DNA from: Macrosoma leucophasiata
Lineage: Eukaryota > Arthropoda > Insecta > Lepidoptera > Hedylidae
Direction: 5' to 3'
DNA: 64,000 nucleotides
Assembly (NCBI GenBank): GCA_036365455.1
Contig: JAWQUS010000019.1
Span: 10,516,001 to 10,580,000, forward strand
A program made the translations under genes and the position numbers. Positions within the stretch are counted from its first letter, which is position 1; each line of letters starts with the position of its first letter. A model generated the notes under the pieces. That model was not told where the DNA came from and did not search any database. It saw only the letters and a program-made list of their open reading frames with translations. Shown piece after piece: positions 28,362-38,909 of this stretch.

Positions 28362-29510
28362 GTACAAATCTGCGAGGAGAACGGCAGCGCAAAGCTCCAA
28401 TCGAGGCAATGAAATACGTTTTAAAGGAACAACGCGAGCTTTCGAGCATACAAAGAAAACTTGACAGCTGCCATCCCCGTGTGTAACACGCAAATAAAAC
28501 ACCGCACCGTAGGCAACTTCGGAACTATCAGAAAAACCATGTAACTCATAAGATTTTGCTTCACTACCGGTAAGCTTACGAGGAATTTTAAGTTCTTTTA
28601 GTTGAGGCAGTTGATTGCGATATGTGTCCCATATACGAACGATATCGCTTGGGGGAGTTTCATCCCAATCAAGTCCAAGAATCCAAAGTTTCTGGATCAA
28701 ACACTTGGCTAGTATGGTAAGGGCGGATAAAAACCCAAGCGGATCGAATATTTTAGCAATCTCACTCAGAATGGAACGCTTTGTACAAGGCTGGTCTGAA
28801 GGTTTAATTTCGAAAACAAAACTATCGTCTACTGGATCCCACTTTAGACCGAGAACTTTCAAAACGGAAGGTTCTGAATTATCCAGCGTTACCGAGCCCG
28901 ACAACAAATCTTCTGGAATAAGGTCCGATAAAAGCTGAGGAAAGTTACTGACCCACTTTCGGAGTTGAAATCCACCTCGCTGAAAAATATTTATAAGCTG
29001 ATGCTTAGCTTGTTGAGCGCCTTCCAAAGAGTCAAATCCAGTTATCACATCGTCGATATAAACATCGGACTTAATTATTTCTTTGGCTATTGGATACAAA
29101 TCACCATGATCATCAGCGAGCTGTTTCAAACAACGACATGCAAGATATGGTGAAGAAGCGACGCCATATGTGACGGTGTTCAAATAATATTCTTTAAGAG
29201 GTGCGTCAGGTGAGTCCCTCCAAATTATACGCTGATATTCACGATGATCTGAAATAATTAAGATTTGGCGGTACATTTGGCGAACATCTGCCATAAAGAC
29301 GAAACTGTGCCTTCGAAAACGTAAAAGAATCTGAAATATGTTAGCTTGAAGTTTAGGACCTACAAGTTGAGTATCGTTTAAAGACAAAGAGTTAGTATCC
29401 TTAGCCGAGGCGTCAAATACCACACGAAGACGCGTAGTGGCAGAATCAGGACGCAGAACACAATGGTGTGGTATGTAGTACTTTCCCTTTCCCATTTCTT
29501 TTGAAGGCAC
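28361..29510 (-). pseudogene. pol: BEL pol, RT part, cut by PLE
   Basis: Reverse transcriptase with start of RNase H. From the 5' side: YYIPHHCVLRPDS, LRVVFDASAK, FMADVRQMYRQI (first catalytic Asp), VTYGVASSPYLACRCL, and SDVYIDDVITG (catalytic YIDD near residue 151). RNase H begins near residue 338 with HGFSDSSEVAYGAVF and is cut at ADLYK by the PLE. The reading frame is continuous with gag-protease except for one TAA (29511-29513 on the plus map). BEL elements usually make one long gag-pol, so the stop is a lesion or a readthrough site. Confidence 0.94.
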
Positions 29511-31688
29511 TTATGTCATGTGACCAGTTTCTACGTAGTCCGACATAAAATCGACGTATTGACTACGTAAATTCAAATCACGCGATAGTCTGCGTTCAAT
29601 GGCGTAAAAACGGCGCAATGCAACATCTCGAGATCCGATGAACTCAGGTTCGCAATTATTTTTGAAGGGTAAGCACAGCACATAACGTCCATTGTCGTCA
29701 CGACTGTGCTCTGAGATAAACTTTTGTTCGCAGAGTGCTTCCTCTGGAGTTAGGAGCTCAGCATCAGGTAACGATTCTAATTCCCAAAAACGCTGAACCA
29801 TTGAATTAAGCTCATTATTGACATCGGATGACGTATGCAACAAGGTATGAGACGTTAAATAAGTTTTGCCTAATAGAAGCCAACCAAATATAGAATTGAA
29901 AGCGGTAGGTTGGTTTGAATTTCCCTTAATACGTTCACTAAGCAAAGATTCAGCAAATACGTCTGCTGCAAACAGAATATCGATCGGCCCTGGAATATCG
30001 AAACCAGGATCGGCTAACGGTAATGAATTAATATGTGACCATCCTGATGTTTTTAAGTTTGCCACAGGCTGATCACCACATATTTTAGAAATAACGTGTA
30101 GATTTAAATTAAAAACAATCCTACCATTAGTACCTACACAGCAAGAAACCTCACCTGAAATGGGAGCTACTGCTTCTCCAAGTCCACTAACACTGTCAAC
30201 AGCCGGCTCTGGTTTTAAATTTAAACGTTTAACAGCTGATTCGGTTATAAAATTGCTTTGACTACCAGTGTCAAACAAAGCACGGAAGGACTGCATTTGA
30301 CCTGATGCATCCTTAATTTGCACTATTGCAGTAGCTAGCAACACAGTTGTATTCGATTGAGATCTAGAAACCAAACTCGATACAATATTATTTGATTCGT
30401 TAGTTTTATCTCGGTGAAGTAAGGTGTGATGTTTACGTTTGCAGATGCGACATGAAAAAACAGAATTACAATGTTTTAATTGGTGAGAAGGCTTTAGACA
30501 ATTAAAGCACCAGTTTCTTTCTGTTGCGATGTTCATACGTTCGTCCACCGTTTTCTTCGAAAATATAGGACAAGAGGATATAGTGTGATGTTCTGCACAA
30601 TAAGAACACTTGCTAGGATTTAAGACGGTTTTAGTAAAAGTAGATTCAGTGGGTTTATCGGTTGCGGCTACAAGTACCTGCGTACGCTTAGAGTGAATCG
30701 GCACAGAGCTTCCGATAGATTTGACTTGTTCGGAAAAATGATTATCTCGTAATAAAGCCTCACATTTTGATTGCAAAAAATCTTTTAGTTGGTCATACGA
30801 CGGTAATTCTGTGTGTGAATATTTTTCTTCAAAATTACGACGCAATCCGGAGTCTAGTTTCGATAAAATATGATATGTTAGAATAAAATCCCATTGCGAT
30901 ACCGGTAAATTAATTGTTTTCAATATAGTTAAGTTTTCCTCGAACAAGTCAAGAGACTTTCGGAACTCGTGAGCATTATTACATTTGAAATTAATATTTA
31001 AAATATCTCGCCAACAGGTAAAGGCTAAATCACGTTTGTTTTTATAACGGGAAATGAGAGCGTCGAAAGCGTCACGATAATGTTCATGAGAAATAGGGAA
31101 TGCCTTAACTACCGATAACGCATCGCCGCTGAGAGAAGATATCAAATAGTGAAACTTCTCAGTATCAGTAAGAGACTCTGATTTATTAATCAACTCATTA
31201 AACGTATCGAAATACTCCGGCCACTGTTTAATATTACCGGAAAAACTCGGAAGTGATATTTTCGGTAACCGAATATTCATACCCGAAGTACTACCGTGAG
31301 AATCGAATGATTCGGATTTATTTAAACTACGAAAAATCGATAAAATTCTATAATACATTTCATCAAAACGCTCCTGGATTTCAGTATCTTCGCTTTCAGC
31401 GTCATCCAAAATTTCTAAGATAGCAAAATGCGCATCTTCGAAATTAGCCGCTATATTCTTTACTTCTTGATGATACGAAAAAAACAACTCCTTTTGAGAA
31501 TCATCGTTAGTAGCGGAAACACCGATCTCTAAAGCCCTGCTTAACCGTTTATAAGCGATCGTACGTTTTCTTCGTAAAGACGGTAAATCCTGTGCAGAAT
31601 ATTCAATGTCAATTGACTTTAGTTTCGATTTTTTTGAAGTACTAAGTTTACGAGATGAATGCCTTCTCAAAAGAGACATACCTACCAA
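29511..31688 (-). CDS. gag: BEL gag-protease
   Basis: 725 codons, starting MVGMSLLRRHSS. The capsid-like region (about 145-290) resembles the DUF1759 gag domain (LPSFSGNIKQWPEYFDTFNE). Three zinc-knuckle-like clusters lie between 360 and 425, one of them CX2CX4HX4C in WCFNCLKPSHQLKHC. The aspartic protease is at about 467-490 (FRALFDTGSQSNFI, catalytic DTG). It ends at TAA after YVETGHMT, in frame with the RT part. Gag would form the particle and the protease would cut the polyprotein. This portion is open. Confidence 0.94.
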   Translation of the reverse strand: MVGMSLLRRHSSRKLSTSKKSKLKSIDIEYSAQDLPSLRRKRTIAYKRLSRALEIGVSATNDDSQKELFFSYHQEVKNIAANFEDAHFAILEILDDAESEDTEIQERFDEMYYRILSIFRSLNKSESFDSHGSTSGMNIRLPKISLPSFSGNIKQWPEYFDTFNELINKSESLTDTEKFHYLISSLSGDALSVVKAFPISHEHYRDAFDALISRYKNKRDLAFTCWRDILNINFKCNNAHEFRKSLDLFEENLTILKTINLPVSQWDFILTYHILSKLDSGLRRNFEEKYSHTELPSYDQLKDFLQSKCEALLRDNHFSEQVKSIGSSVPIHSKRTQVLVAATDKPTESTFTKTVLNPSKCSYCAEHHTISSCPIFSKKTVDERMNIATERNWCFNCLKPSHQLKHCNSVFSCRICKRKHHTLLHRDKTNESNNIVSSLVSRSQSNTTVLLATAIVQIKDASGQMQSFRALFDTGSQSNFITESAVKRLNLKPEPAVDSVSGLGEAVAPISGEVSCCVGTNGRIVFNLNLHVISKICGDQPVANLKTSGWSHINSLPLADPGFDIPGPIDILFAADVFAESLLSERIKGNSNQPTAFNSIFGWLLLGKTYLTSHTLLHTSSDVNNELNSMVQRFWELESLPDAELLTPEEALCEQKFISEHSRDDNGRYVLCLPFKNNCEPEFIGSRDVALRRFYAIERRLSRDLNLRSQYVDFMSDYVETGHMT

Positions 31689-32449
31689 ATTAAATCGTTT
31701 AAATTAACAATATGAGTTTAAATCACCTATGTAAAGTTATTAGTAAACGTTACAATTAAAAAATATATTTAAGTTTACAATTTCACGAACTTTAATACGT
31801 TTGATAATATACGAGAAACAAAGTTAGGTAATTAAAGAAGTGATTCTTATTGTTTACAAAACGAACACACAAAACCAATCCTTATTTCTTTAACAATAAG
31901 GTCGATATGAATCAACAATACGGGCGAGTAACGAGTCGAGCGTCGGTCGGTTGGTTACAGTTGCAATCTTGCGATGATTGCAATATACCTTAAAGTTGTT
32001 GATGATTTTTTTATTGTTAGCTAATGAATGCGATTTCGATTGAAACGTTTTAAATGGTCAATTTTCATACACCATTTAATAGAGAAATTATTATTTCTGT
32101 TTACGAATACTTATATGAAAACAAAACAATACAAATACTTTAAGAACTGAATTATTGTAAGCCGATAAGTAGTTAAATAAACACCGATAATTAGATGAGA
32201 TTGTTTATTTGATCCCACAATAAATCAATAATTATAAGAAAGAACGATAATAAACACGAACTCCCTGTTCGTTACGATTTACTGTTTAAAATTGTAATGT
32301 TAATATGTATGTAGGTAGTTAGGTACTTCTGTACGGAAAAAAGTTTGTTAGATTGAACACACTTATTATTCACTATCTAAACTGTAACAATACGATTAAC
32401 CAGAAATACCATGAACATTCGTTTGTCGAGAGGTCAAAAGTGGTGGAAA
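31689..32449 (-). promoter_or_regulatory. BEL leader between primer site and gag
   Basis: About 760 bp, AT-rich, no long frame. This is the untranslated leader of the element and the expected place for packaging signals; none can be identified by eye. Confidence 0.65.
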
Positions 32450-32467
32450 TCCCGGGTTTCGGCACCA
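32450..32467 (-). other. BEL primer-binding site, tRNA-Phe
   Basis: Minus strand TGGTGCCGAAACCCGGGA, five bases inside the 5' LTR, is complementary over 18 nt to the 3' end of insect tRNA-Phe (…TCCCGGGTTTCGGCA plus CCA) as I recall it. Confidence 0.85.
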
Positions 32468-32472
32468 AAAAA

Positions 32473-32846
32473 TGTAGGAACCCGCACCGAGGTGGCTGGT
32501 CACTACAGGGGACAGACAGGTAGTCAGACGATTTAACGATGCTTTCGTAAATAGGCAGCAGCAAATACAATGCACACACGTACCTTGGACTGCTGACTGC
32601 ACTCGATGATCCTCCACCAGCTTATACAGGGATTCGTGTCGTAGGTAGAAAAACGAATTTCGCGTTATGTGCGATGCGCGCGCGACGACGATGACAAGTG
32701 AACTGGTTTGGTTTCGAATCTGACACTTGACAGTCAGCTCCAATGTTTGACGAGTACGGTGTGCATTCCAGTTTTTTGAGCCTGGTTTGCCACCGCCGTA
32801 GATACGTGTTGCATCGTTAAGAATTGAATAATATGATAACGAAACA
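32473..32846 (-). repeat. BEL 5' LTR
   Basis: Same 374-bp sequence as 22375-22748. It would contain the element's promoter; no TATA box stands out. Confidence 0.97.
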
Positions 32847-32851
32847 AGTGC

Positions 32852-32936
32852 AGTTAGTCAACTGAACAATGGCGGTCAAATCTTTCCAATGGTATGGTGG
32901 TAAGTGCAATAACACAAGATGGGTAGTGTTTTTTTT
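32852..32936 (+). repeat. Repeat-B right part after BEL
   Basis: CAACTGAACAATGGCGGTCA and AAGTGCAATAACACAAGATG match 40635-40700. Its next segment is replaced by a Repeat-A2 copy. Confidence 0.8.
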
Positions 32937-32953
32937 GGTGGTAGAGTTCCAAA

Positions 32954-33423
32954 CATAGAGCAACACGGCCACCGGCGGCCGACTGGAGGGGAGTAGCCAT
33001 AGCGTTTATTACCGATGCAAAACAGTCTGTCATTTTTTGCGGGGGGAAATGCGTGCGACACACACGCACACTACAAAAATCGTCTATTACTACGAAACTC
33101 ACACCTTGACTTTAATAAAATACAGAAACAATTTCACGAACACATTTAAACATCTAGGCGACAGGTACAGGCCCATTTGGGCTTGTACTTGTACGGCCCT
33201 GTAATTTCCGGCACAGAGGCATAACACCCTTAGGCCTCAGGAGTGGTAACGCATCTGCATTTTGACCTTGGTCTTTGTGTGGGTGTCTATAGGCTGCAGT
33301 CATCACTTAACATCAATGTGAACTGCATGCTTGTTTGCCACTTCCATTACATAAAAAAAAAAAAAAAAAAAAAAAAGAGGGGAAAGCCTGCATATGGCTA
33401 CTCCCCTCCGGTGTTGCTCTATG
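32954..33423. mobile_element. hAT-type MITE, copy 2
   Basis: Ends CATAGAGCAACACGG and GTGTTGCTCTATG, with TSD GTTCCAAA/GTTCCAAG (32946-32953, 33424-33431; one mismatch, 8 bp). The interior matches copy 1 (GCAAAACAGTCTGTCATTTT, TTGCGGGGGGAAATGCG). A Repeat-A1 copy was inserted later at 33191-33376. Confidence 0.87.
33191..33376 (+). repeat. Repeat-A1, 5'-truncated with long A tail
   Basis: Starts TACGGCCCTGTAATTTCCGG and ends in about 24 A (33353-33376). Nested in the MITE. 5' truncation plus a pure A tail indicate LINE-type retroposition. Confidence 0.9.
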
Positions 33424-33699
33424 GTTCCAAGTGTCGGAGCTTGAGGGCGTACTCACCACCGCATTACCTAACCTATCTGCCGCTTAATGGTATGTTCGGC
33501 ACTATCGTGTTCCGGTTAGATGGTAATGTATGGCCCCGTAATAACTATCACAAAGACATGACACCTTAGGTCTCAGGGGTGGCAACTGGCAACGCATCCG
33601 CATTTTGATCTCTAGTTTTTATGTAGGTGTCTATAGGCTGCAGTCATCACTTAACATCAATGTGAACTGCAAGCTTGTTTGCCTTTTTTTGCTTTTTTT

Positions 33700-34000
33700 G
33701 AGTTTACTCCATCACGCTGCTCCAATGCGGGTTGGTGGAGATACGGGTTAGTGGCCAACCCGACGTCGGATGTCGTCAAACTGCCTATATGGCCTCCGAC
33801 AAGGTTTAACGACTGCTATCTATCGATAGCCGGGATCAACGGTTTAACGTGCCCTCCGAAGCACGGAAACGCGATTTAAACGCGTTTTAAAATTTCAATT
33901 TTCCACTAGCCGTCACCCATCACACACCCGTTTGCCCCCTTTTCGCACAACCGAGTAGATCGCTTACGATCTACACCAGCCGCAGGGCCATGCGCGCTTC
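33700..34000 (-). mobile_element. 5S-SINE, 3'-truncated
   Basis: Minus strand: head GAAGCGCGCATGGCCCTGCG, GATCTACTCGGTTGTGCG, GATGGGTGACGGCTAGTGG. The tail with ATT repeats is lost at 33700. Confidence 0.8.
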
Positions 34001-35094
34001 GGTGAGTGAACACTGTAGCCTAATAACAATACTACGACATTACAGCAATAATAAGGATACCCCAGGGCCCATTTGAGTTACTTGTATACGGCAAACAATT
34101 TCCTATACCATCGTACTTATATTAACGTAACAAAAGATACATTTTTTTAACAATCAATCTCTTTTAACGCGTCGTCCATCCTTGACCGGCCTCTAGAGTG
34201 ACACAAAAAGCCGCCATGATGGATTTCATGTTACAAGTTCATTCGTTTTAGAACATTTAAAATTGAAACGTTACATTCGCGGAACAAATAGACATTTTAT
34301 TGCTAACTGGAAAATTGTTTGGGGATACCATGATTGTTCAGAGTGTTATAATTTCAACTGTTGCTGCGTAGGTTTCTACTTACAAAAACTAATAAATGCG
34401 AAACTAACTTAATATCGACTTATGCTCCAATATACCTAAAATGCTATTCACAAAAACTACTGATAAATCATAGGTTTTTTTGTATTAACTAATTACTTAT
34501 ATTTTGTAAAAAAAAAAATATTTTCTTTTAGTTAAGTACGTAAGCTTAAATATTCTTAAATTTCATACTTTTCCTACAGTAGGCATTTGACTCATTATAC
34601 GGATAATTCGGAATAACAATAACTCACGCTATTGCTATGGCAAATCTATCAAACTTCGTTTAGCATTTTTTAATACCTACAGATTGCATTCATTAACAAA
34701 AAGGTCAACAGACAGGACAGTAAAATTATTTCAAAGCATACCATTTTGCATATTTTCTCATTTAAGACTTTTGCTTAAGACTTTCAATTGCCGCCAAAAG
34801 TGCGATTCAAAACAAAATGGCGTCTATAACACGAAATGGCCGCCGCTCTGATATTCCAGGGAATGTATACGGCATGTAATGCGTACAAATGAGACGTTAT
34901 AGCGCTGAGCACTCAGCAAAACACTCCCAGTGGTAGGAATGGGGAACATATTGTTACATTTTCCTGCATCTTGACAACAGGCATTGTATCTTCAGTAATA
35001 TTATTAGCGTAAGATTTCTTAAATTGTAATTTTGCGGGAGGTCTGTAGAGACCTACACACAATCTCGTAGGTAGCCTCGTGTGGGTTTGTGATC
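34001..35094. other. About 1.1 kb with nothing recognised
   Basis: AT-rich, short open frames only, no match to the window's repeats. Could be single-copy spacer. Confidence 0.55.
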
Positions 35095-35258
35095 ATCATT
35101 CCTGTCGAAAGACTTTCACAGCTGGACAAAGCCTTCCCCGAAGACGCCCACAACAGTGTTGTGCGTCATTGGGGGAGAATATGCCATAATAGCCACGCTT
35201 GGCAGGCGGATTGGCGATCGCAGTGGCGGTAGTTTTATTGCGAGACGCTGCTGCCCAT
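35095..35258 (-). repeat. Repeat-B copy
   Basis: TTTCACAGCTGGACAAAGCC, GACGCCCACAACAGTGTTGT, TTGGCAGGCGGATTGGCGAT, CGCTGCTGCCCATTTTTT. Runs straight into Repeat-A. Confidence 0.7.
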
Positions 35259-35533
35259 TTTTTATGTAATGGAAGTGGCATACAAGCATGCAGTTCACAT
35301 TGATGTTAAGTGATGACTGCAGCCTATAGACACCCACATAAAGACCAAGGTCAAAATGCAGATGCGTTACTACTCCTGAGGCCTAAGGTGTTATGCCTCT
35401 GTGCCGGAAATTACAGGGCCATACATTACCACCTGACCGGAACACGATAGTGCTGAACACTACCATTTGTATATTAGGTAATGCGGTGGTGCCTACGCCC
35501 GCGAGCTCCGTCACTGGAGCTCTACCACCAGTA
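35259..35533 (-). repeat. Repeat-A1, full length
   Basis: TTTTTTATGTAATGGAAGTG to CACTGGAGCTCTACCACCAG; lacks the AGCGGCAAG part before TATATTAGG. Confidence 0.9.
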
Positions 35534-35584
35534 GATTATTTAGTAGTAGTTACGATACGTAACTTAACAGCTAAGCTCTACAGC

Positions 35585-35757
35585 TTTAATAATTGTTTTA
35601 TATTATTTCGCATTAACACATGCTTGTGAAATATATTTTATTTTAAAGAAAAATGGAAAGAAAAATTTGACTTCAGGCGAGACTCGAACTCGCGGCCAGT
35701 AGACTAGATTCCCAGTAGGCCGCGAGTTCGAGTCTCGTCTGAAGTCAAATTTTTATA
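35585..35757. repeat. tRL palindrome, compact
   Basis: Reversed tail (TATTATTTCGCATTAACACA), AAAGAAAAATGGAAAG, then a tRNA-like half (GACTTCAGGCGAGACTCGAA, CTCGCGGCC) directly facing its inverse (GGCCGCGAGTTCGAGTCTCG). The loop is only about 24 bp (AGTAGACTAGATTCCCAGTA). Confidence 0.82.
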
Positions 35758-36215
35758 TTTATGTATCTTCACGCCAGGTCCCTAACGGGGTAGGCAGAGA
35801 GTGTAGAGCGCCAGACATCCCGGTTCAGACAAACCTCTCGTGCCTCGTCTACCTTCATCATTCTCTTCATACATGCACGCCGATTCCTAAGACTTTTGAC
35901 CCCACCATCAGACAGAACTCGACCTATTTGGTCATGGTAGGTCAGCCTTGGTCTTCCTGGGCCTCTGCAACCACACACATTCGCATTGTATATCTGTTTA
36001 GTCATTCGCTCATTCGACATTCTTTCTATATGCCCGAACCATCGGAGCATGCCTTTTTTCATTTTTACACCGATACTATCATTCACACAAAGTCTCTTTC
36101 TTACATCTTCATTACGAACGCGATCGGTGAGTGATACACCGCAGATCTTGCGCAAAGATCTCATCTCGACCGCGTTCAACTTACTTTCATGCTCTTTCCT
36201 GCATATCAAATTTTT
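35757..36215 (-). pseudogene. RTE-type reverse transcriptase C-terminus
   Basis: Minus strand: KLNAVEMRSLRKICGVSLTD, RVRNEDVRKR, MLRWFGHIERMSNERMTKQI, GRPRLTYHDQIGRVL, ending SAYPVRDLA. This C-terminal region is typical of RTE-type LINEs. Catalytic RT motifs lie upstream and are absent. Fragments of the same tail: 18630, 40206 and 44686. Confidence 0.85.
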
Positions 36216-36269
36216 CTTTCCATTTTTCTCTACAGCTTTTTTCATAAAGCACTTTTTTGTAATCATGAA

Positions 36270-36845
36270 TGTTATGTAATGACTGCAGCCTATAGACACT
36301 TACACAAAGACCAGAGGTAAAAATGCAGATGCGTTGCCGCCCCTGACATTTTAGTTATTTTGAATCTATGATAGTTATCACGGGGCCATACATTACCATC
36401 TAACCGGAACGCGAGAGTGCAGTATATTCAAAAGAGCTGTACTGAGTTTCTTCAGTGGCGGAGTTCTTCTCAGTATTGACTGCCCTTGGAATTCTGCCAA
36501 GTGAATAACCTTTATTATGACGACCAAATTCATTTTTTCTCAGTTTCTTTTGAAATGGGGAAATGGAGGAATTTGTAAATAATTTATGCTTTCCATATAA
36601 TACAAAACTGTTCAGTGTCTATTTAATTTATTATGTGTTTTTGATTATTATTAGAGGTTATTCACTCTAGGTTAGTTTAAAAAAAAATGACGATGTAAAA
36701 GTGCTCTCCAGGAGCCTAATTATATGAAATAAATGAATAAACTGAATAAACTGAAAGCAGGGCACTACCATATAGCGGCAGATAAATTGGGTAATGCGGT
36801 GGTACTTACGCTCTCGAGCTCCTACACTGAAACTCTACCACCAGT
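36270..36845 (-). repeat. Repeat-A2, split by a Jockey 3' end
   Basis: 36270-36421 (ATGTAATGACTGCAGCCTAT, ACGGGGCCATACATTACCAT) and 36759-36845 (GCAGGGCACTACCATATAGC, GAAACTCTACCACCAGTATG). The intervening 36422-36758 is the Jockey tail; GCAG may be its short TSD. Confidence 0.78.
36422..36758 (+). mobile_element. 3' end of the Jockey-type LINE
   Basis: TTCAAAAGAGCTGTACTGAG to AATGAATAAACTGAATAAAC, the same tail as 4573-4900 in the opposite orientation. 5'-truncated to the 3' untranslated region. Confidence 0.87.
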
Positions 36846-37173
36846 ATGCATACCTATAGGTATAGTACAAGGAATAGAAAGCGAAAGCATTTGAATTTGT
36901 TCCAAATCACATGTAATTCAACCCTTTGTGTTAGCCCAATATGGTACGTAATACCCGGCATTTATCAGAATACCGCAAAAAAAACCAGGTTAGGAAAAAA
37001 CTCGGAGTGCCATCTGTCTGCGGCGCCTACTGAGTAATGGTCGGATTATGGACGGAGGTGTGATGTGGTTCTAGAGACAGTCCAAATATAATTGTAAAAA
37101 GGAAGTAACTAAATGGCTCATGATGAAATCATACGATGACACTGAAAATATGCTCAATTTTTTTTTTCAGCTT
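36846..37173. other. Spacer, nothing recognised
   Basis: No credible gene; a 63-codon frame from 36846 has no motif. Confidence 0.45.
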
Positions 37174-37449
37174 TTACTGGTGGTAGAGCTCCAGTGACGG
37201 AGCTCGCGGGCGTAGGCACCACCGCATTACCTAATATACTTGCCGCTAAATGATAGTGTTCAACACTATCGTGTTCCGGTCAGGTGGTAATGTACGGCCC
37301 TGTAATTTCCGGCACAGAGGTATAAGACCTTAGGCCTCAGGAGTGGTAACGCATCTGCATTTTGACCTTAGTCTTTGTTCGGGTGTCTATAGGCTGCAGT
37401 CAGCATGCTTGTTTACCACATCCATTACATAAAAAAAAAAAAAAAAAAA
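37174..37449 (+). repeat. Repeat-A1, full length, with perfected hairpin
   Basis: TTTTACTGGTGGTAGAGCTC to CATTACATAAAAAAAAAAAA. At 37252-37270 GATAGTGTT-C-AACACTATC is perfect, where most copies read GGTAGTGTTCAGCACTATC. Confidence 0.9.
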
Positions 37450-37518
37450 TTAAAAACACTGTAATTGGAACGTCAACTTTCAATATTCACTCTTATAATT
37501 ATGTAACAAAACCAAATA

Positions 37519-37577
37519 TGCACACTCACACACACACACACACACACCCAAACATGCGCGCGCGCACACACACACGT
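37519..37577. repeat. CA/CG dinucleotide microsatellite
   Basis: CACACACACACACACACAC, an interruption, then GCGCGCGCGCACACACACAC. Confidence 0.9.
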
Positions 37578-37696
37578 TAAACGTTAATTTTAAGTTCAAT
37601 ATGTATTAGTTCATGTTGGTTACAATTAATATACCACAACATAACCGACACTAAATTATAAATTGTGCAAGTGAGGTTTTTTTTTCGTTTTGTTTT

Positions 37697-37880
37697 ATTA
37701 TACTTGCCGCTAAATGGTAGTGTTCAGCGCTATCGTGTTCCGGTCAGGTGGTAATGTACGGCCTTGTAGTTTCCGCCACAGAGGCATAACACCTTAGATC
37801 TCAGGAGTGGTAACGCATATATAGGCTGCAGTCATCACTTAACATCAATGTGAACTGCATGTTTGTTTGCCACTTCTATT
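37697..37880 (+). repeat. Repeat-A1, truncated at both ends
   Basis: TATACTTGCCGCTAAATGGT, TTGTAGTTTCCGCCACAGAG, GTTTGTTTGCCACTTCTATT; an internal loss after GGTAACGCAT. Confidence 0.82.
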
Positions 37881-38049
37881 AACTAAAACAAAGACTGTTG
37901 GCTCATCTTTTGTTTAAAAATTCATCCACAAACGTGCGAGAACACTGAATAAATCTGTGAACTTAAAATATGTGGTATCTAATAGTTAATACATACTCCT
38001 ACATATTCAAATATACAAAGCGTTGAAAATGAATCTTTATGTCAAGACT

Positions 38050-38330
38050 AGCTTTTTTTTAGTGTAAACAAGCATGCAGTTTACATTGATGTTAAGTGAT
38101 GACTGCAGCCTATAGACACTTACATAAAGACCAAGGTCAAAATGCAGATGCGTTACCACTCCTGAGGCCTAAGGTGTTATGCCTCTGTGGCGGAAATTAC
38201 AGGGAAGTACATTACCACCTGACCGGAACACGATTGCGCTGAACACTACCATTTAGCGGCAAGTATATTAGGTAATGCGGTGGTGCCTACGCCAGCGAGC
38301 TCCGTCACTGGAGCGATACACCAGTGACTG
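38050..38330 (-). repeat. Repeat-A1, near full length
   Basis: TTTTTTTTAGTGTAAACAAG to CCGTCACTGGAGCGATACAC. Confidence 0.87.
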
Positions 38331-38578
38331 CTAGCTGTAACATTCGCGCGTTGCTGCGCCACCTAACTAAAAAACTAACTAAATAATGGCAGTGCCATCT
38401 GTCGAATTCGCCAAACTCTAGTTGCACTAAAAACATTAAACATGGATTTCGCAACTCGTCGCATAAAATATGATTTAAGTTTTCTGAACCATCTGGTAAA
38501 CACGAAACATATAGTGGACATTATCCGATACCCTGAGTGTAAATCTGACAAGCTAATAAAACAACATGTTCCAAGACT
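38331..38578. other. Spacer, nothing recognised
   Basis: Short open frames only. Confidence 0.4.
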
Positions 38579-38870
38579 TTTACTGGTGGTAGAGTTCCAG
38601 TGACGGAGCTCGCGGGCGTAGGCACCACCGCATTGCCTAATATACAAATGGTAGTGTTCAGCACTATCGTGTTCCGGTCAGGTGGTAATGTACGGCCCTG
38701 TAATTTCAGGCACAGAGGCATATCACCTAATGCCTCAGGAGTGGCAGTGCATCTGCATTTTGACCTCTGGTCATTGTGTGGGTGTCTATAGGCTGCAGTC
38801 ATCACTTAACATCAATGTGAACTGCATGCTTGTTTGCCACTTTCATTACATAAAAAAAAAAAAAAAAAAA
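38579..38870 (+). repeat. Repeat-A1, full length with A tail
   Basis: TTACTGGTGGTAGAGTTCCA to TTCATTACATAAAAAAAAAA (A run 38853-38870). A short loss between TAATATAC and AAATGG. Confidence 0.9.
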
Positions 38871-38909
38871 GACTTCATATTGATAAAACTTGTTGCAATT
38901 CAATTTTTT

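Larger units (their letters stand above)
22375..32846 (-). mobile_element. BEL/Pao LTR retrotransposon carrying a Penelope insertion
   Basis: Minus-strand element with 374-bp LTRs that look identical by eye, a 5-bp TSD (AGTGC), a primer site complementary to tRNA-Phe, gag-protease, and pol ordered RT, RNase H, integrase. Without the PLE it is about 6.9 kb, normal for BEL. LTR identity means very recent insertion. Two breaks in coding are seen: a single in-frame TAA between the gag-protease and RT parts, and the PLE inside RNase H. LTRs are 22375-22748 (3' LTR) and 32473-32846 (5' LTR). Confidence 0.97.
32937..33692 (+). repeat. Repeat-A2, split by a hAT-type MITE
   Basis: 32937-32953 (TGGTGGTAGAGTTCCAAA) and 33424-33692 (TTCCAAGTGTCGGAGC, GGCCCCGTAATAACTATCAC, ending GTGAACTGCAAGCTTG). 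The interruption is the MITE at 32954-33423. Confidence 0.85.
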
